Assembly: GCF_016862995.1 (NCBI RefSeq)
Contig: NZ_BOOA01000052.1
Span: 1-63,719, forward strand
Origin: Acrocarpospora phusangensis
GTDB taxonomy: Bacteria > Actinomycetota > Actinomycetes > Streptosporangiales > Streptosporangiaceae
Direction: 5' to 3'
DNA: 63,719 bases
The position numbers and the translations under genes are program-made. The notes beneath the pieces were generated by a model. It was not told where the DNA came from, ran no database searches, and saw only the letters and a list, made by a program, of their open reading frames with translations. Of the stretch, positions 54,748 to 63,719 are shown one piece after another (position 1 is the first letter of the stretch; every line of letters begins with the position of its first letter).

Positions 54748-55491
54748 ATGACCATTACCACCGATGTCCGGCACGCCGTCGTCGCCAAGGGACTCGCCAA
54801 GATATACGGCCAGGGCGACGCGGCGGTGCACGCGCTGCGCGGGGTCGACGTGAGCTTCGCCACGGGGGCGTTCACGGCGATCATGGGGCCGTCCGGCTCC
54901 GGGAAGTCCACGCTCATGCACTGCCTGGCCGGGCTCGACACCGTGACCGAGGGCAGCGTGGCCATCGGCGACGTCGAGATCACCCGGCTGTCGGACAAGC
55001 AGCTGACGCTGCTGCGCCGGGAGCGGGTCGGCTTCGTGTTCCAGGCGTTCAACCTGCTGCCGACGCTCACCGCCGAGCAGAACATCCGGCTGCCGCTGGA
55101 GATCGCCGGACGCCAGGCCGACCAGGTGCTGTTCGACCGGGTGATCGACACGGTGGGGCTGCGCGACCGGCTCTCGCACAAGCCGAGCGAGCTGTCCGGC
55201 GGGCAGCAGCAGCGGGTCGCCGTGGCCCGCGCGCTGATCAGCAAGCCGAACGTGATCTTCGCGGACGAGCCGACCGGCAACCTCGACTCGCGCAGCGGCG
55301 CCGAGGTGCTGGCCTTCCTGCGCAGGTCGGTACGCGAACTGGGGCAGACCATCGTCATGGTGACCCACGACCCGGGCGCGGCCTCGTACGCCGACCGGGT
55401 CGTGTTCCTGAGGGACGGCCTGCTGGTCACCGAGCTGACCGACCCGACGCCGCAGAGCGTGCTCGACACGCTGCTGAAGCTGGAGGCGTAG
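54748..55491 (+). CDS. ABC transporter ATP-binding protein, MacB/LolD type
   Basis: A 247-residue ATPase. Walker A is GPSGSGKSTLMHCLAGL, the Q-loop is FVFQAFNLLPTLTAEQN, the signature LSGGQQQRVAVARAL, Walker B VIFADEPTGNLDS, and MVTHDPGAASYADRVVFLRDG ends the domain. It energises the FtsX-type permease encoded 3 nt downstream, probably for export or extraction of a lipid, peptide or drug at the membrane. Confidence 0.96.
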   Translation: MTITTDVRHAVVAKGLAKIYGQGDAAVHALRGVDVSFATGAFTAIMGPSGSGKSTLMHCLAGLDTVTEGSVAIGDVEITRLSDKQLTLLRRERVGFVFQAFNLLPTLTAEQNIRLPLEIAGRQADQVLFDRVIDTVGLRDRLSHKPSELSGGQQQRVAVARALISKPNVIFADEPTGNLDSRSGAEVLAFLRRSVRELGQTIVMVTHDPGAASYADRVVFLRDGLLVTELTDPTPQSVLDTLLKLEA

Positions 55492-55494
55492 GCG

Positions 55495-58014
55495 GTGCTC
55501 AGAACCACGCTGGCCGGCCTGCGCGCGCACAAGCTCAGGCTGCTGCTCACCTCCCTGGCCATCGCCCTCGGCGTCGGCTTCATCGCCGGCACCTTCGTGC
55601 TCACCGACACGATCGAGGTCGGGTTCCGGCAGAAGTTCACCGCCGACGCCGCCAAGATCGACGTCGCGGTCCGGCCCGCGGACGACCCGGCGATCTCCGC
55701 CGAGGTCCTGGCGAAGATCCGGAAGGTCCCCGGCGTCGTGGAAGCCCAGGGCATGCTCAGCGGCCCGGCCCCGCTGCTCGGCCGGGACGGCAAGGCGGCG
55801 GGCAACTACCCGACGACGGGCATCTCCGTCATGACCGGGCAGCTCAACCGCCTCACGCTGACCGGTGGAGTCGCGCCGGCCAAACCGGACGAGGCGATCC
55901 TGGACGACAACACGGCCAAGACCCGGCAGTTCGCCGTCGGCGACACCATCACCGTGCTGGACCAGAAGAACGTCAAGCACGAGTTCACCCTGGTCGGACT
56001 CTTCGACACCGGCGTGGACCAGCAGCTCGCCTCCAGCGGGGCGGTCGGCTTCACCACCGAGACGGCGCGGCTCATGACCGGCGCCAAGGGTTTCGACCGG
56101 GTCGACGTCGTGGGCACCGAGGACCCCGCGCGGCTGCGGGACGCGGTGGCCTCGGCCCTCGGAGCCGGCTTCCAGGTCAAGACGGGCGACCAGCTCGCGG
56201 ACGAACTGGCCGCCCAGAGCAAGGTCGAGATCGGCTACCTCACCCTGTTGCTGCTGCTGTTCGGCCTGGTCGCCATGTTCGTGTCGGCCCTGGTCATCTA
56301 CAACACGTTCAACATCCTGGTCGCGCAGCGCACCCGGGAGATGGCGCTGCTGCGCTGCATCGGCGCGACCCGTACCCAGATCTTCGGGTCGATCCTGCTC
56401 GAATCCGCCGTCGTGGGCGTGCTCTCCTCCGGCATCGGGCTGCTGCTCGGCCTCGGCCTGGGCGCGGGCGCGATGGCCGTCATGGAGGCGCTGGACGGGC
56501 CGGTCCCGGCCGGCGCGGCGATCGCGCTCACCCCCAGGACGATCGTCTTCTCGGTGCTGATCGGCCTGCTCGTCACCATCGGCGCCGCCCTCCTGCCGGC
56601 CCGCGCCGCCACCCGGGTGGCTCCCGTCGCGGCCCTGCGCTCCCAGGTCGAGGAGCAGTCCTTCAAGACCGGAGTGGTACGGATCGTCTTCGCCGGCCTG
56701 TTCCTCCTCGCGGGGGCGGGCCTCACCACGGCCGGCATCACCTCGATCGAAGGCGACCTGGCGCTGATCGTCCTGATGGGCGGCGGCGGGGTCTTCTTCC
56801 TGGGCGTGCTCATCATCAGCCCGGTGATCATGCGGCCGCTGGCGGCGTTCGTGGGCTGGCTGCCCCGGCGGCTGTTCGGCGTGCCCGGCAAGCTGGCCGT
56901 CGACAACGCCCGCCGCAACCCCAGGCGGGCGGCGACCACGACCGTGGCGCTGACCATCGGGGTCGCCCTGATGACGCTCATCTCCGTGATCACGGCCACC
57001 ACCCGGGCCACCGTCAAGACGCAGCTGGACGAGCAGTTCCCGGTCGACTACATGATCTCCGACCAGCGCGGATCCGAGGCCGGCGTCCCGCGCGCCGTGG
57101 CCGACGCCCTGCGCCAGAGCCCCGAGATCGGCTCCGTCATGCAGATGCGGGTGACCAATGCCCCCGTCGCCGCGTCCGACCCCGGCACCGACCCCGGCAC
57201 CGGCGAGGCCACCGTCGGGAACATCCCCTCCGTGCCGGACTTCCGGCCGAAGGCCGCCTCCGGCTCGTTCGACCGGCTCGAACCCGGCACGGTCGCCCTG
57301 GTCGACTACCTGGCCCGCGAGTGGAACCGCAAGGTGGGCGACACGATCCAGGTGAAGACCACCGAGGCCGGCACGGTCACGCTGACGATCGTGGCCACCT
57401 TCGACGGGCGGACCAGCGACCAGGCGCCCGTCTCCGTCCCCGAGAAGGAGTTCGACCGCTACTTCGGCCCGCTGGACGACACCCGCGTCTTCGTGAACGC
57501 CAAGGACGGCGTCGCCCCCGAGGTGGCGCGGCGGGCGGTGGAGGCGGTGGCGCAGCCGTACCCGACCGCGCTGGTGATGAGCTCGACGGAGTTGCGCGGG
57601 GAGTTCGACGACGCGCTCGACATGATGCTCATGATCTTCGGCGGTCTGCTGGGCCTGGCCATCCTCATCTCCATCCTGGGGATCGCCAACACGCTCTCCC
57701 TCTCGGTGCACGAGCGCACCCACGAGTCCGCCCTGCTGCGCGCCCTCGGCCTGACCCGGCCCCAACTGCGCCGCATGCTCTCCCTGGAGGCGCTGCTGCT
57801 GGGCCTGATCGGCGCCCTGGTCGGCATCTGCCTCGGCACGGTGTACGGCTGGGCCGCCATGCAGACCTTCCCCTTCGAGATCCAGTTCCGCGCCCCCGTC
57901 GGCCAGATCCTCTCCTTCCTGGCCCTGTCCGGCCTGGCCGGCGTGCTGGCCGCCCTGCTCCCCGCCCGCCGCGCCTCCCGCGCGTCGATCGTCGGCGCCC
58001 TCGCCAGCGTATGA
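55495..58014 (+). CDS. FtsX/MacB-type ABC permease
   Basis: An 839-residue permease with the duplicated FtsX layout: an N-terminal membrane segment ([25 protein letters not shown]), a large extracytoplasmic MacB-like domain, three segments (residues about 245-370), a middle segment pair, a second extracytoplasmic domain and three C-terminal segments ([73 protein letters not shown]). The GTG start follows GGAGG by about 7 nt. It forms the transporter with the ATPase upstream. Confidence 0.95.
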   Translation: MLRTTLAGLRAHKLRLLLTSLAIALGVGFIAGTFVLTDTIEVGFRQKFTADAAKIDVAVRPADDPAISAEVLAKIRKVPGVVEAQGMLSGPAPLLGRDGKAAGNYPTTGISVMTGQLNRLTLTGGVAPAKPDEAILDDNTAKTRQFAVGDTITVLDQKNVKHEFTLVGLFDTGVDQQLASSGAVGFTTETARLMTGAKGFDRVDVVGTEDPARLRDAVASALGAGFQVKTGDQLADELAAQSKVEIGYLTLLLLLFGLVAMFVSALVIYNTFNILVAQRTREMALLRCIGATRTQIFGSILLESAVVGVLSSGIGLLLGLGLGAGAMAVMEALDGPVPAGAAIALTPRTIVFSVLIGLLVTIGAALLPARAATRVAPVAALRSQVEEQSFKTGVVRIVFAGLFLLAGAGLTTAGITSIEGDLALIVLMGGGGVFFLGVLIISPVIMRPLAAFVGWLPRRLFGVPGKLAVDNARRNPRRAATTTVALTIGVALMTLISVITATTRATVKTQLDEQFPVDYMISDQRGSEAGVPRAVADALRQSPEIGSVMQMRVTNAPVAASDPGTDPGTGEATVGNIPSVPDFRPKAASGSFDRLEPGTVALVDYLAREWNRKVGDTIQVKTTEAGTVTLTIVATFDGRTSDQAPVSVPEKEFDRYFGPLDDTRVFVNAKDGVAPEVARRAVEAVAQPYPTALVMSSTELRGEFDDALDMMLMIFGGLLGLAILISILGIANTLSLSVHERTHESALLRALGLTRPQLRRMLSLEALLLGLIGALVGICLGTVYGWAAMQTFPFEIQFRAPVGQILSFLALSGLAGVLAALLPARRASRASIVGALASV

Positions 58015-58018
58015 CCCT

Positions 58019-58058
58019 CGCGGAAGGGCCCGGCCTCGCGGGGCCGGGCCCTTCCGCG
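58019..58058 (+). terminator. 17-bp GC hairpin after the permease gene
   Basis: 58019-58035 pairs perfectly with 58042-58058 (CGCGGAAGGGCCCGGCC and complement), loop TCGCGG, starting 5 nt after the stop. It lacks a U tract, as is common in actinomycetes. Confidence 0.8.
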
Positions 58059-58205
58059 TGCTTGCCACAAGCCGTCAATTGAGTGGGTTTGTCAGGCGTG
58101 ACGATTGTTGTCTGTGCAGCAGGACGGACCACGACGGCAGACATCCGCTGTTCTGAGGATTCTTACCGGGAGTGAGTGGGGGGTGGTCCCTTAACCTTGG
58201 GAAGC

Positions 58206-59045
58206 ATGTTGGACGGGAGCATTGGGATCTTCGACAGCGGTGTCGGCGGGCTCACCGTGGCGCGGGCGATCATCGATCAGCTGCCTCACGAGTCGATCCT
58301 GTACGTGGCGGACACCGCGCGGCAGCCGTACGGGCCCAAGCGCATCGCGGAGGTCAGGGGCTACGCGCTGGAGGTGATGGACCACCTGGTGGCACATGAC
58401 GTGAAGATGCTGGTCATCGCCTGCAACAGCGCCAGCGCGGCCGTGCTGCGGGACGCGCGGGAGCGATACGACGTGCCTGTCGTGGAGGTGATCCAGCCGG
58501 CCACCCGCCGGGCCGTGCGCGCCACCAGGAACGGCAGAGTGGGCGTGATCGGGACCAGGGCCACCATCGAGTCGATGGCCTACCAGGACGCGTTCGCGGC
58601 GGCGCCGGACGTGGAACTGGTCGGGGTGGCCGCGCCGCGGCTGGTGGAATTCGTGGAGCGGGGGGAGACCGACAGCGCCGAACTCATCGAAGTGGTGCGG
58701 GAGTACCTCGCGCCCATCCTGGCGGCGCAGTGCGACACGCTGATCCTCGGCTGCACGCACTACCCGCTGCTCACCGGAGCGATCTCCTATGTCGTGGGGG
58801 ACGGCGTGACGCTCGTGTCGAGCGCCGAGGAGACCGCGAAGGACGTCTACCGCGTGTTGCACGACCGGGGGCTCAGCCGATCGGCGGCGGTGCCCAGGCA
58901 CCGATTCCGCGCGACCGGTGATCCGGCTCCGTTCGCCCTGCTCGGACGGAGGTTCCTGGGGCCGGAGATCCAGGCAGTCGAAATGGCGGCGGTCGGCGAC
59001 GTCCCGGAAAGCGTGGACGCCGCCGGAAATGGGAGGCCTCTGTGA
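58206..59045 (+). CDS. murI: Glutamate racemase
   Basis: A 279-residue cofactor-independent racemase supplying D-glutamate for peptidoglycan. The catalytic Cys pair is in [16 protein letters not shown] and [30 protein letters not shown] opens the protein. ATG 58206 follows GGGAAG by 3 nt; the frame is open to 58176. It is followed by rph and rdgB in the conserved actinobacterial order murI-MBL-rph-rdgB. Confidence 0.96.
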   Translation: MLDGSIGIFDSGVGGLTVARAIIDQLPHESILYVADTARQPYGPKRIAEVRGYALEVMDHLVAHDVKMLVIACNSASAAVLRDARERYDVPVVEVIQPATRRAVRATRNGRVGVIGTRATIESMAYQDAFAAAPDVELVGVAAPRLVEFVERGETDSAELIEVVREYLAPILAAQCDTLILGCTHYPLLTGAISYVVGDGVTLVSSAEETAKDVYRVLHDRGLSRSAAVPRHRFRATGDPAPFALLGRRFLGPEIQAVEMAAVGDVPESVDAAGNGRPL

Positions 59046-59794
59046 AGCTCACGATCGTCGGTTGCTCGGGCAGTTTCCCGGGGCCGGACAGCCCGTCGTC
59101 GTGCTACCTGTTCGAGGCGGAGGGGTTCCGCCTGGTGGTCGACTTCGGCAACGGCGCGCTCGGCACGCTCCAGCGCCACGTCGGACTGCGGGAGGTGGAC
59201 GCGATCTGCCTGTCCCACCTGCACGCCGACCACTGCCTCGACCTCTGCCCGTACCACGTCGTGCGCACCTACTCCCCCGACGGCCCGTACTCCCCCATCC
59301 CCGTGTACGCCCCCGCCGATGCCCCCCACCGCCTCAATCGCGCGTACGGCATGCCGGAGGAGCCCACCCTCGAAACGGCCTTCGACTTTCACGCCCTCAC
59401 CGCGGAACGCCGCCAGATCGGCCCCTTCGAGGTGACCACGGCGCCGATGAACCATCCCGTGGAGACGTACGGGTTCCGCATCTCGTACGGGGGGCGGTCG
59501 GTGGCGTACTCGGGCGACACCGGCGAGAGCGCCGACCTGGTGCGCCTGGCCAAGGACGCCGACATCCTGCTCTGCGAGGCGTCCTTCCTCGACGTCCCCG
59601 ATCTGCCCCCTGACCTGCACCTCAACGGCCGGCAGGCGGCCGAGCACGCGGCCAAGGCCGAGGTGGACCGCCTGATCCTGACCCACCTGGTCCCCTGGTA
59701 CGACCGGGACCGCATCCTGGCCGACGCGTCGTCGGCGGGCTTCACCGGGCGCATGGAGTTGGCCAGAAGCGGTGCGGTCTATGACCTAGGGTGA
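59042..59794 (+). CDS. Metallo-beta-lactamase-fold hydrolase, RNase Z/phosphodiesterase-like
   Basis: A 250-residue MBL-fold protein. The metal motif is [15 protein letters not shown] near residue 57, GDTGESADL supplies the bridging Asp and [11 protein letters not shown] the last His. Homologues stand between murI and rph in mycobacteria and streptomycetes; cyclic nucleotide phosphodiesterase activity is known in some, tRNA processing is the alternative. The GTG start overlaps the murI stop by 4 nt. Confidence 0.92.
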   Translation: MKLTIVGCSGSFPGPDSPSSCYLFEAEGFRLVVDFGNGALGTLQRHVGLREVDAICLSHLHADHCLDLCPYHVVRTYSPDGPYSPIPVYAPADAPHRLNRAYGMPEEPTLETAFDFHALTAERRQIGPFEVTTAPMNHPVETYGFRISYGGRSVAYSGDTGESADLVRLAKDADILLCEASFLDVPDLPPDLHLNGRQAAEHAAKAEVDRLILTHLVPWYDRDRILADASSAGFTGRMELARSGAVYDLG

Positions 59795-59799
59795 AGGTC

Positions 59800-60516
59800 A
59801 TGGCTCGCTCTGATGGACGTTCTCCCGACCAGCTCCGCCCCGTCACCATCACCCGGAACTGGCTCGCCCACGCCGAGGGCTCGGTCCTCGTCGAGTTCGG
59901 CGGCACGAAAGTGCTCTGCGCCGCCACCGTGGAGAGCGGGGTGCCGCGCTGGCGCAAGGGCAGCGGCCTCGGCTGGGTGACGGCGGAGTACGCGATGTTG
60001 CCCCGCGCCACCAACACGCGCGGCGACCGCGAGTCCGTGCGCGGCAAGATCGGCGGCAGGACGCACGAGATCTCCCGCCTGATCGGGCGTTCGCTGCGCG
60101 CGTGCGTGGACTACAAGGCGCTCGGCGAGAACTCGATCATCCTGGACTGCGACGTGCTCCAGGCCGACGGCGGCACCCGTACCGCCGCGATCACGGGGGC
60201 GTACGTGGCGCTCGCGGACGCGGTCGCGTGGATGCGGAAGAAGCGCATGTGCCCCGGCGACCCGCTGGTCGACTCGGTCGCGGCGGTCTCGGTGGGGATC
60301 GTGGGGAACACGCCGCTGCTGGACCTCTGCTACGTCGAGGACGTGAAGGCGGAGACCGACATGAACGTGGTGATGACCGGCAAGGGCGCGTTCGTCGAGG
60401 TGCAGGGCACCGCGGAGGGCACGCCCTTCGACCGCGACGTGCTGGACGATCTGCTCGACCTGGCCGCGTCCGGGTGCGCCCAGCTGACCGAACTCCAGAA
60501 AACCGTTTTGGCCTGA
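59800..60516 (+). CDS. rph: Ribonuclease PH
   Basis: A 238-residue phosphorolytic exoribonuclease that trims tRNA 3-prime ends. [71 protein letters not shown] and [20 protein letters not shown] are typical. I use ATG 59800 because AAGG is just upstream; a GTG at 59791 overlapping the previous stop is also in frame. Confidence 0.96.
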   Translation: MARSDGRSPDQLRPVTITRNWLAHAEGSVLVEFGGTKVLCAATVESGVPRWRKGSGLGWVTAEYAMLPRATNTRGDRESVRGKIGGRTHEISRLIGRSLRACVDYKALGENSIILDCDVLQADGGTRTAAITGAYVALADAVAWMRKKRMCPGDPLVDSVAAVSVGIVGNTPLLDLCYVEDVKAETDMNVVMTGKGAFVEVQGTAEGTPFDRDVLDDLLDLAASGCAQLTELQKTVLA

Positions 60517-60576
60517 GCCGGGGCACGGCCGACCATTGAGGTCGCCGTAGGGAAACGCGCTTTTTTAGGAGATGCG

Positions 60577-61179
60577 ATGACACGTCTGTTGCTGGCGACC
60601 CGCAACGCGGGCAAGATCGTTGAGTTCCGCCGGATTCTGGAGCAGGCACAGGTGCCGATCGACCTGGTCGGCCTTGAGGCGTTCCCCGAGATCGGCGAGG
60701 TGGCCGAGACCGGTCTCACGTTCGCGGAGAACGCCCTGCTCAAGGCGCACACCGTGGCCAAGGAGAGCGGCCTGCCGGCCATCGCCGACGACTCCGGCCT
60801 CTGCGTGGACGCCCTCAACGGCATGCCGGGCATCTTCTCGGCCCGCTGGTCGGGTTCACACGGCGACGACAAGGCCAACCTGGACCTCCTGCTCGCCCAG
60901 CTCTCCGACGTCCCCGACGACCGGCGCCAGGCCCACTTCACCTGTACGGCGGCGCTCGCGTTGCCGTCCGGGGAGGAGCGGGTGGTGGAGGGCGTCATGC
61001 GCGGAACCATCATTCGGGAGCCGCGCGGCACGAACGGCTTCGGCTATGACCCGATCTTCGTGGCGGACGGCGAGACGCTGACCACAGGTGAGATGTCGGC
61101 CGCGGCCAAGGACGCCATCAGCCACCGGGGGAAGTCGTTCCGGGCCATGATCCCCATCATCGTCGAGGTGCTGGGCTGA
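60577..61179 (+). CDS. rdgB: XTP/dITP diphosphohydrolase
   Basis: A 200-residue Ham1/RdgB-type pyrophosphatase that removes non-canonical purine triphosphates. The start RLLLATRNAGKIVEFRRIL, the acidic block GLPAIADDSGLCVDALNGMPGIFSARWSG, and TNGFGYDPIFV are diagnostic. The ATG is preceded by AGGAG at 7 nt. It ends the murI-rph cluster; a large palindrome lies 15 nt past the stop. Confidence 0.96.
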   Translation: MTRLLLATRNAGKIVEFRRILEQAQVPIDLVGLEAFPEIGEVAETGLTFAENALLKAHTVAKESGLPAIADDSGLCVDALNGMPGIFSARWSGSHGDDKANLDLLLAQLSDVPDDRRQAHFTCTAALALPSGEERVVEGVMRGTIIREPRGTNGFGYDPIFVADGETLTTGEMSAAAKDAISHRGKSFRAMIPIIVEVLG

Positions 61180-61193
61180 GCCCTTCTTGCAAA

Positions 61194-61247
61194 CTTTCAG
61201 GGATTTGCGCAAAGTTCTCTAGAGAACTTTGCGCTTTCCTCTGAAAG
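61194..61247. repeat. 54-bp imperfect palindrome with perfect 28-bp core
   Basis: CTTTCAG (61194-61200) pairs with CTGAAAG (61241-61247); inside lies a perfect 28-bp palindrome at 61207-61234 with arms GCGCAAAGTTCTCT. A 6 by 6 internal loop separates the two stems. The DNA is far more AT-rich than its surroundings. It may be a bidirectional terminator, since it follows rdgB by 14 nt, but there is no U tract. The rest of 61180-61441 holds no gene. Confidence 0.75.
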
Positions 61248-61428
61248 GGTTTCGCGGGGATTCGGCCGGCTCAACCGCCCATGGGACGGGAATCTCAGAC
61301 CATCGGACAAGAAATTTAACACAAAGTCAATTGTTGCGTCAACCCCTCTTGACGTGGGCTGATCGGGTTCGTTGGCGTCTCCATCACGTCGTAACCCGGC
61401 CGTAAGATCTTCTGTCGCCGGGCAGGCG

Positions 61429-61441
61429 TAGCGTCATCCCT
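61429..61441 (+). promoter_or_regulatory. Leaderless -10 of the sulfite-oxidase-family gene
   Basis: TAGCGT at 61429-61434 is followed by 7 nt and then the GTG start codon, the same geometry and sequence as before the ABC ATPase at 54748. There is no Shine-Dalgarno sequence. Confidence 0.5.
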
Positions 61442-63517
61442 GTGGAACCTCGCACTCGGCTGCCCGTGTGGGCGGCAGCTCTGGTCGGCGTGACGGCCGG
61501 TGCCGTCGCGCTCGGCATCTCCCAGCTCGTCGCCGGCGTGTTCGGCGGAACGTCGCCGGTCATCGCGGTCGGAAACTCCGCCGTCGACCTCAGCCCGCTC
61601 TGGCTGAAGGAGTGGGCGATCCGCACCTTCGGCGAAAACGACAAGAACGTCCTCGTCAGCGGCATCCTCGTCGTCATCGCCCTCATCGCCGCCGGCCTCG
61701 GCATCCTCTCCCGCCGCCGAGTCGCCTTCGGCACCACCGGCCTCTACCTCTTCGGCGCCGTCGGCATGCTCTCCGTCCTCACCAGCACCGACTCCAGCCC
61801 TTTCGCCATCTTCCCACCCCTGATCGGCGCGGCCGCCGGCGCGATGACCCTGTCCTCACTGTTCCGCCGCCTCGAACCCCCGCCTTGGGCCGAATCCCAA
61901 CGCGCCGAGGCCCTGGCGACCGCAGAACGCGAGGCGTCCGGTGGGCGGACGGCCGAAGGTCTGGCCGCTGCGGAGAGGGAGGCGTCGCGCGGGCGGACGG
62001 CCGGGACCTTGGCCACCGTGGAGCGGGAGGCGTCAAGCGGCGCACGGACAGTTCCCGGGGCCGAGGACGCGGACAGAGGGGACGCGCCCTCATACGTCGG
62101 AGCTGGGGACGCAGACAGCGGGATCACACACCCAGATGCCACAGGTGCGGACTCGGGCGAGGGGCGGTCAGACGCCGGGGCCGAGGACGCGGACAGTGAG
62201 GGCCCGCATTCAACCACCGGGAGCGTGGACTCGGGCCAGAGGCGGACAAACGCCGGGACCGACGAGGCGGACAGCCGGGGCGCGTATTCGGACGCCGGGG
62301 GCGCGGACTCCAGCCGAGGGCGGACAAGCGCCGGGGCCGAGGGTGCGGACAGCGGGGGCGCGCATTCAGGCGTGGCCTCCGGCGGCGAGTCCGCTGGGGC
62401 GGGCAGGGTGGAGCGGCCGGCCGTCATGCGGGCTGGGCCCGACCTGTATGCCTTCAATCGGCGGAAGTTGCTGACCGGGGTCGGTGTGGGGCTGGGCGTG
62501 GCCGGGGTCTCGGGGGTCGCGGGTCAGTGGTTGTCGGGCCGCAACGACGTCTCCGGGGCGCGGACCGCTGTGGCCAAGGCGCTGCCGACTCCTGCGACGC
62601 CGCTGCCGCCGCTCCCGCCGGGAGTGGACTTCAAGCTGCCCAACCTGTCCCCGTTCACCACCCCGAACCACGACTTCTACCGCGTGGACACCGCGCTCGT
62701 GGTGCCCTCGGTAGACCCCAAGTCCTGGACCCTGAAGATCCACGGCATGGTCGACAAACCCATCGAGATCACCTTCGACGATCTCATCCGGCGTCCCCTG
62801 ATGGAGGCCGACGTCACCCTCACCTGCGTCTCCAACGAGGTCAACGGCCCCTACGTGGGCAACGCCCGCTGGCTCGGCGTACGCATGGCCGACATCCTTC
62901 GCGAAGCGGGCCTGCAGGCCGACGCCGACATGCTGCTCAGCACCTCCACCGACGGCTGGACCTGCGGCACCCCCATCGACGTCGTCATGGACGGCCGAGA
63001 CGCCCTCTTCGCCATCGCGATGAACGGCGAAGTCCTCCCCGTCTCCCACGGCTTCCCCGTCCGCCAGGTCGTCCCCGGCCTGTACGGCTACGTCTCCGCC
63101 ACCAAATGGGTAACCGACATCAAGGTCACCCGCTACGACCTCGACGAGGCGTACTGGACCCCCCGCGGCTGGTCCGCCAAGGGCCCGATCAAAACCGGCT
63201 CCCGCATCGACGTCCCCCGCAACAAGGTCAAACCCGGCCGCAACACGATCGCCGGAGTCGCCTGGGCCCAGCACCGCGGCATCGAAAAAGTCGAAGTCAA
63301 AGTAGACGAAAGCGATTGGCAGATCGCCCGCCTGGCCGAAGTCCCCGGCCTCGACACCTGGCGCCAATGGTCGCTCGACTGGGACTTCACCCCCGGCCTC
63401 CACACCATCCGCTGCCGCGCCACCGACGGCACCGGCGAAACCCAAACCGCCAACGGCGCCCCACCCGCCCCCGACGGCGCCACCGGCTACCCCACAATCC
63501 TCATGGAAGCCGTCTAA
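61442..63517 (+). CDS. Membrane-anchored sulfite oxidase-family molybdopterin oxidoreductase
   Basis: A 691-residue protein. Four N-terminal membrane segments (residues about 8-140) are followed by a 180-residue hydrophilic repeat linker, a further hydrophobic segment (KLLTGVGVGLGVAGVSGVAGQWL), and an extracytoplasmic SUOX-type domain: FYRVDTALVVPSVDPKSWTLKIHGMV, the Mo-ligand Cys in VTLTCVSNEVNG, RWLGVRMADIL, and a C-terminal dimerisation domain (GVAWAQHRGIEKVEVKVDESDWQIA). It may oxidise a sulfoxide, sulfite or other small molecule outside the membrane. The gap to the window end (63518-63719) holds nothing I can support. Confidence 0.9.
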   Translation: MEPRTRLPVWAAALVGVTAGAVALGISQLVAGVFGGTSPVIAVGNSAVDLSPLWLKEWAIRTFGENDKNVLVSGILVVIALIAAGLGILSRRRVAFGTTGLYLFGAVGMLSVLTSTDSSPFAIFPPLIGAAAGAMTLSSLFRRLEPPPWAESQRAEALATAEREASGGRTAEGLAAAEREASRGRTAGTLATVEREASSGARTVPGAEDADRGDAPSYVGAGDADSGITHPDATGADSGEGRSDAGAEDADSEGPHSTTGSVDSGQRRTNAGTDEADSRGAYSDAGGADSSRGRTSAGAEGADSGGAHSGVASGGESAGAGRVERPAVMRAGPDLYAFNRRKLLTGVGVGLGVAGVSGVAGQWLSGRNDVSGARTAVAKALPTPATPLPPLPPGVDFKLPNLSPFTTPNHDFYRVDTALVVPSVDPKSWTLKIHGMVDKPIEITFDDLIRRPLMEADVTLTCVSNEVNGPYVGNARWLGVRMADILREAGLQADADMLLSTSTDGWTCGTPIDVVMDGRDALFAIAMNGEVLPVSHGFPVRQVVPGLYGYVSATKWVTDIKVTRYDLDEAYWTPRGWSAKGPIKTGSRIDVPRNKVKPGRNTIAGVAWAQHRGIEKVEVKVDESDWQIARLAEVPGLDTWRQWSLDWDFTPGLHTIRCRATDGTGETQTANGAPPAPDGATGYPTILMEAV
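61900..62390 (+). repeat. Repeat linker in the oxidoreductase gene
   Basis: Three 18-residue units (EREASxGRTAxxLA) are followed by about 3.5 units of roughly 26 residues, each made of a GAxDADSxGxxS part and a GxxDSGxxRxxA part. The DNA period is about 78 bp. Frame is kept throughout. Confidence 0.85.
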
Positions 63518-63719
63518 CCTCCCCGGCCTCCCCATGACGCCAGAACTGGAACGGAAGCGCCACACGCAAGCACAAAGCGAGCGAGCGAGCCAACCCCACA
63601 ACCCCCACCGCGCAGCACCCAACCGACCGGGACCGTTCGCGCCATGTTGCGACTTGGCGGTGACGGGTATTCCCAGCCCCTCCTTCTCTGTCGCCGCGCA
63701 TCGGGTTTGCCGTGGAACT

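Noticed and set aside
54646-58068. Minus-strand open frame of 1140 codons opposite the ABC transporter genes
   Set aside because: It spans two well-recognised genes and their junction; composition is the mirror of GC-rich codons and no domain is visible.
63501-63701. Minus-strand open frame at the window end
   Set aside because: 66 codons of Arg-rich sequence without a ribosome site or family resemblance.

Overview
This 63.7 kb window is high-GC chromosomal DNA from a filamentous actinomycete. Two complete-style conservons (sensor, roadblock, DUF742, GTPase), a PII/GlnD/AmtB operon, a DUF6286 pair and the general gene style suggest an order such as Streptosporangiales; that placement is inference, not read from a marker gene. 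No IS element, phage, integrase, rRNA or CRISPR array was seen. The one RNA gene is a tRNA-like gene, and there is one tandem glycine riboswitch.

Layout. 1-11.5 kb: two paralogous conservons on the minus strand flank a macrolide-type glycosyltransferase and an orphan polyamine-type binding lipoprotein. 11.6-16.8 kb: amtB-glnK-glnD with a GlnR-like palindrome upstream, then a group-2 type sigma factor with a clear terminator. 17-26.8 kb: histidine catabolism (hutI, hutF, an M20 amidohydrolase, hutU and an RpiR regulator), split by a divergent SDR / PadR-ABC exporter cassette. Both hut promoters carry the same TGAATG-N4-CATTCA palindrome. 27-29.1 kb: a small HTH protein plus an ABC exporter under three tandem GGTCAA-N6-TTGACC palindromes. 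29.4-36.4 kb: a secreted GH5 mannanase-like enzyme, then an operon of DUF4331 protein, TPR protein and a large NicO-type metal transporter with an EF-hand and a His-rich loop. 36.5-38.3 kb: small hypothetical genes. 38.3-43.3 kb: a glutamine-synthetase-like (PuuA/GlnA4 type) amine-utilisation operon with its GntR/FadR regulator. 43.3-46.4 kb: glycine riboswitch, gcvT, gcvH, sdaA. 46.5-51.5 kb: membrane proteins, an alanine-racemase-fold enzyme, DUF3618 and a Bcp peroxidase. 51.6-52.3 kb: a tRNA-like gene with anticodon UAG but a short variable loop, then a secreted beta/gamma-crystallin-like protein. 52.8-58.1 kb: a two-component system and a MacB/FtsX-type ABC transporter. 58.2-61.2 kb: murI, a metallo-beta-lactamase-fold hydrolase, rph, rdgB. 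61.4-63.5 kb: a membrane-anchored sulfite-oxidase-family protein.

Common themes are nitrogen and amino-acid turnover (histidine, glycine/serine, amines, ammonium) with local repressors sitting on readable palindromes, several promoters that place the -10 box 7 nt before the start codon (leaderless mRNAs), and many in-frame tandem duplications in linkers and intergenic DNA. The best candidates for undescribed biology are the DUF4331-TPR-NicO module, the odd tRNA, and the self-contained regulators with operator arrays.
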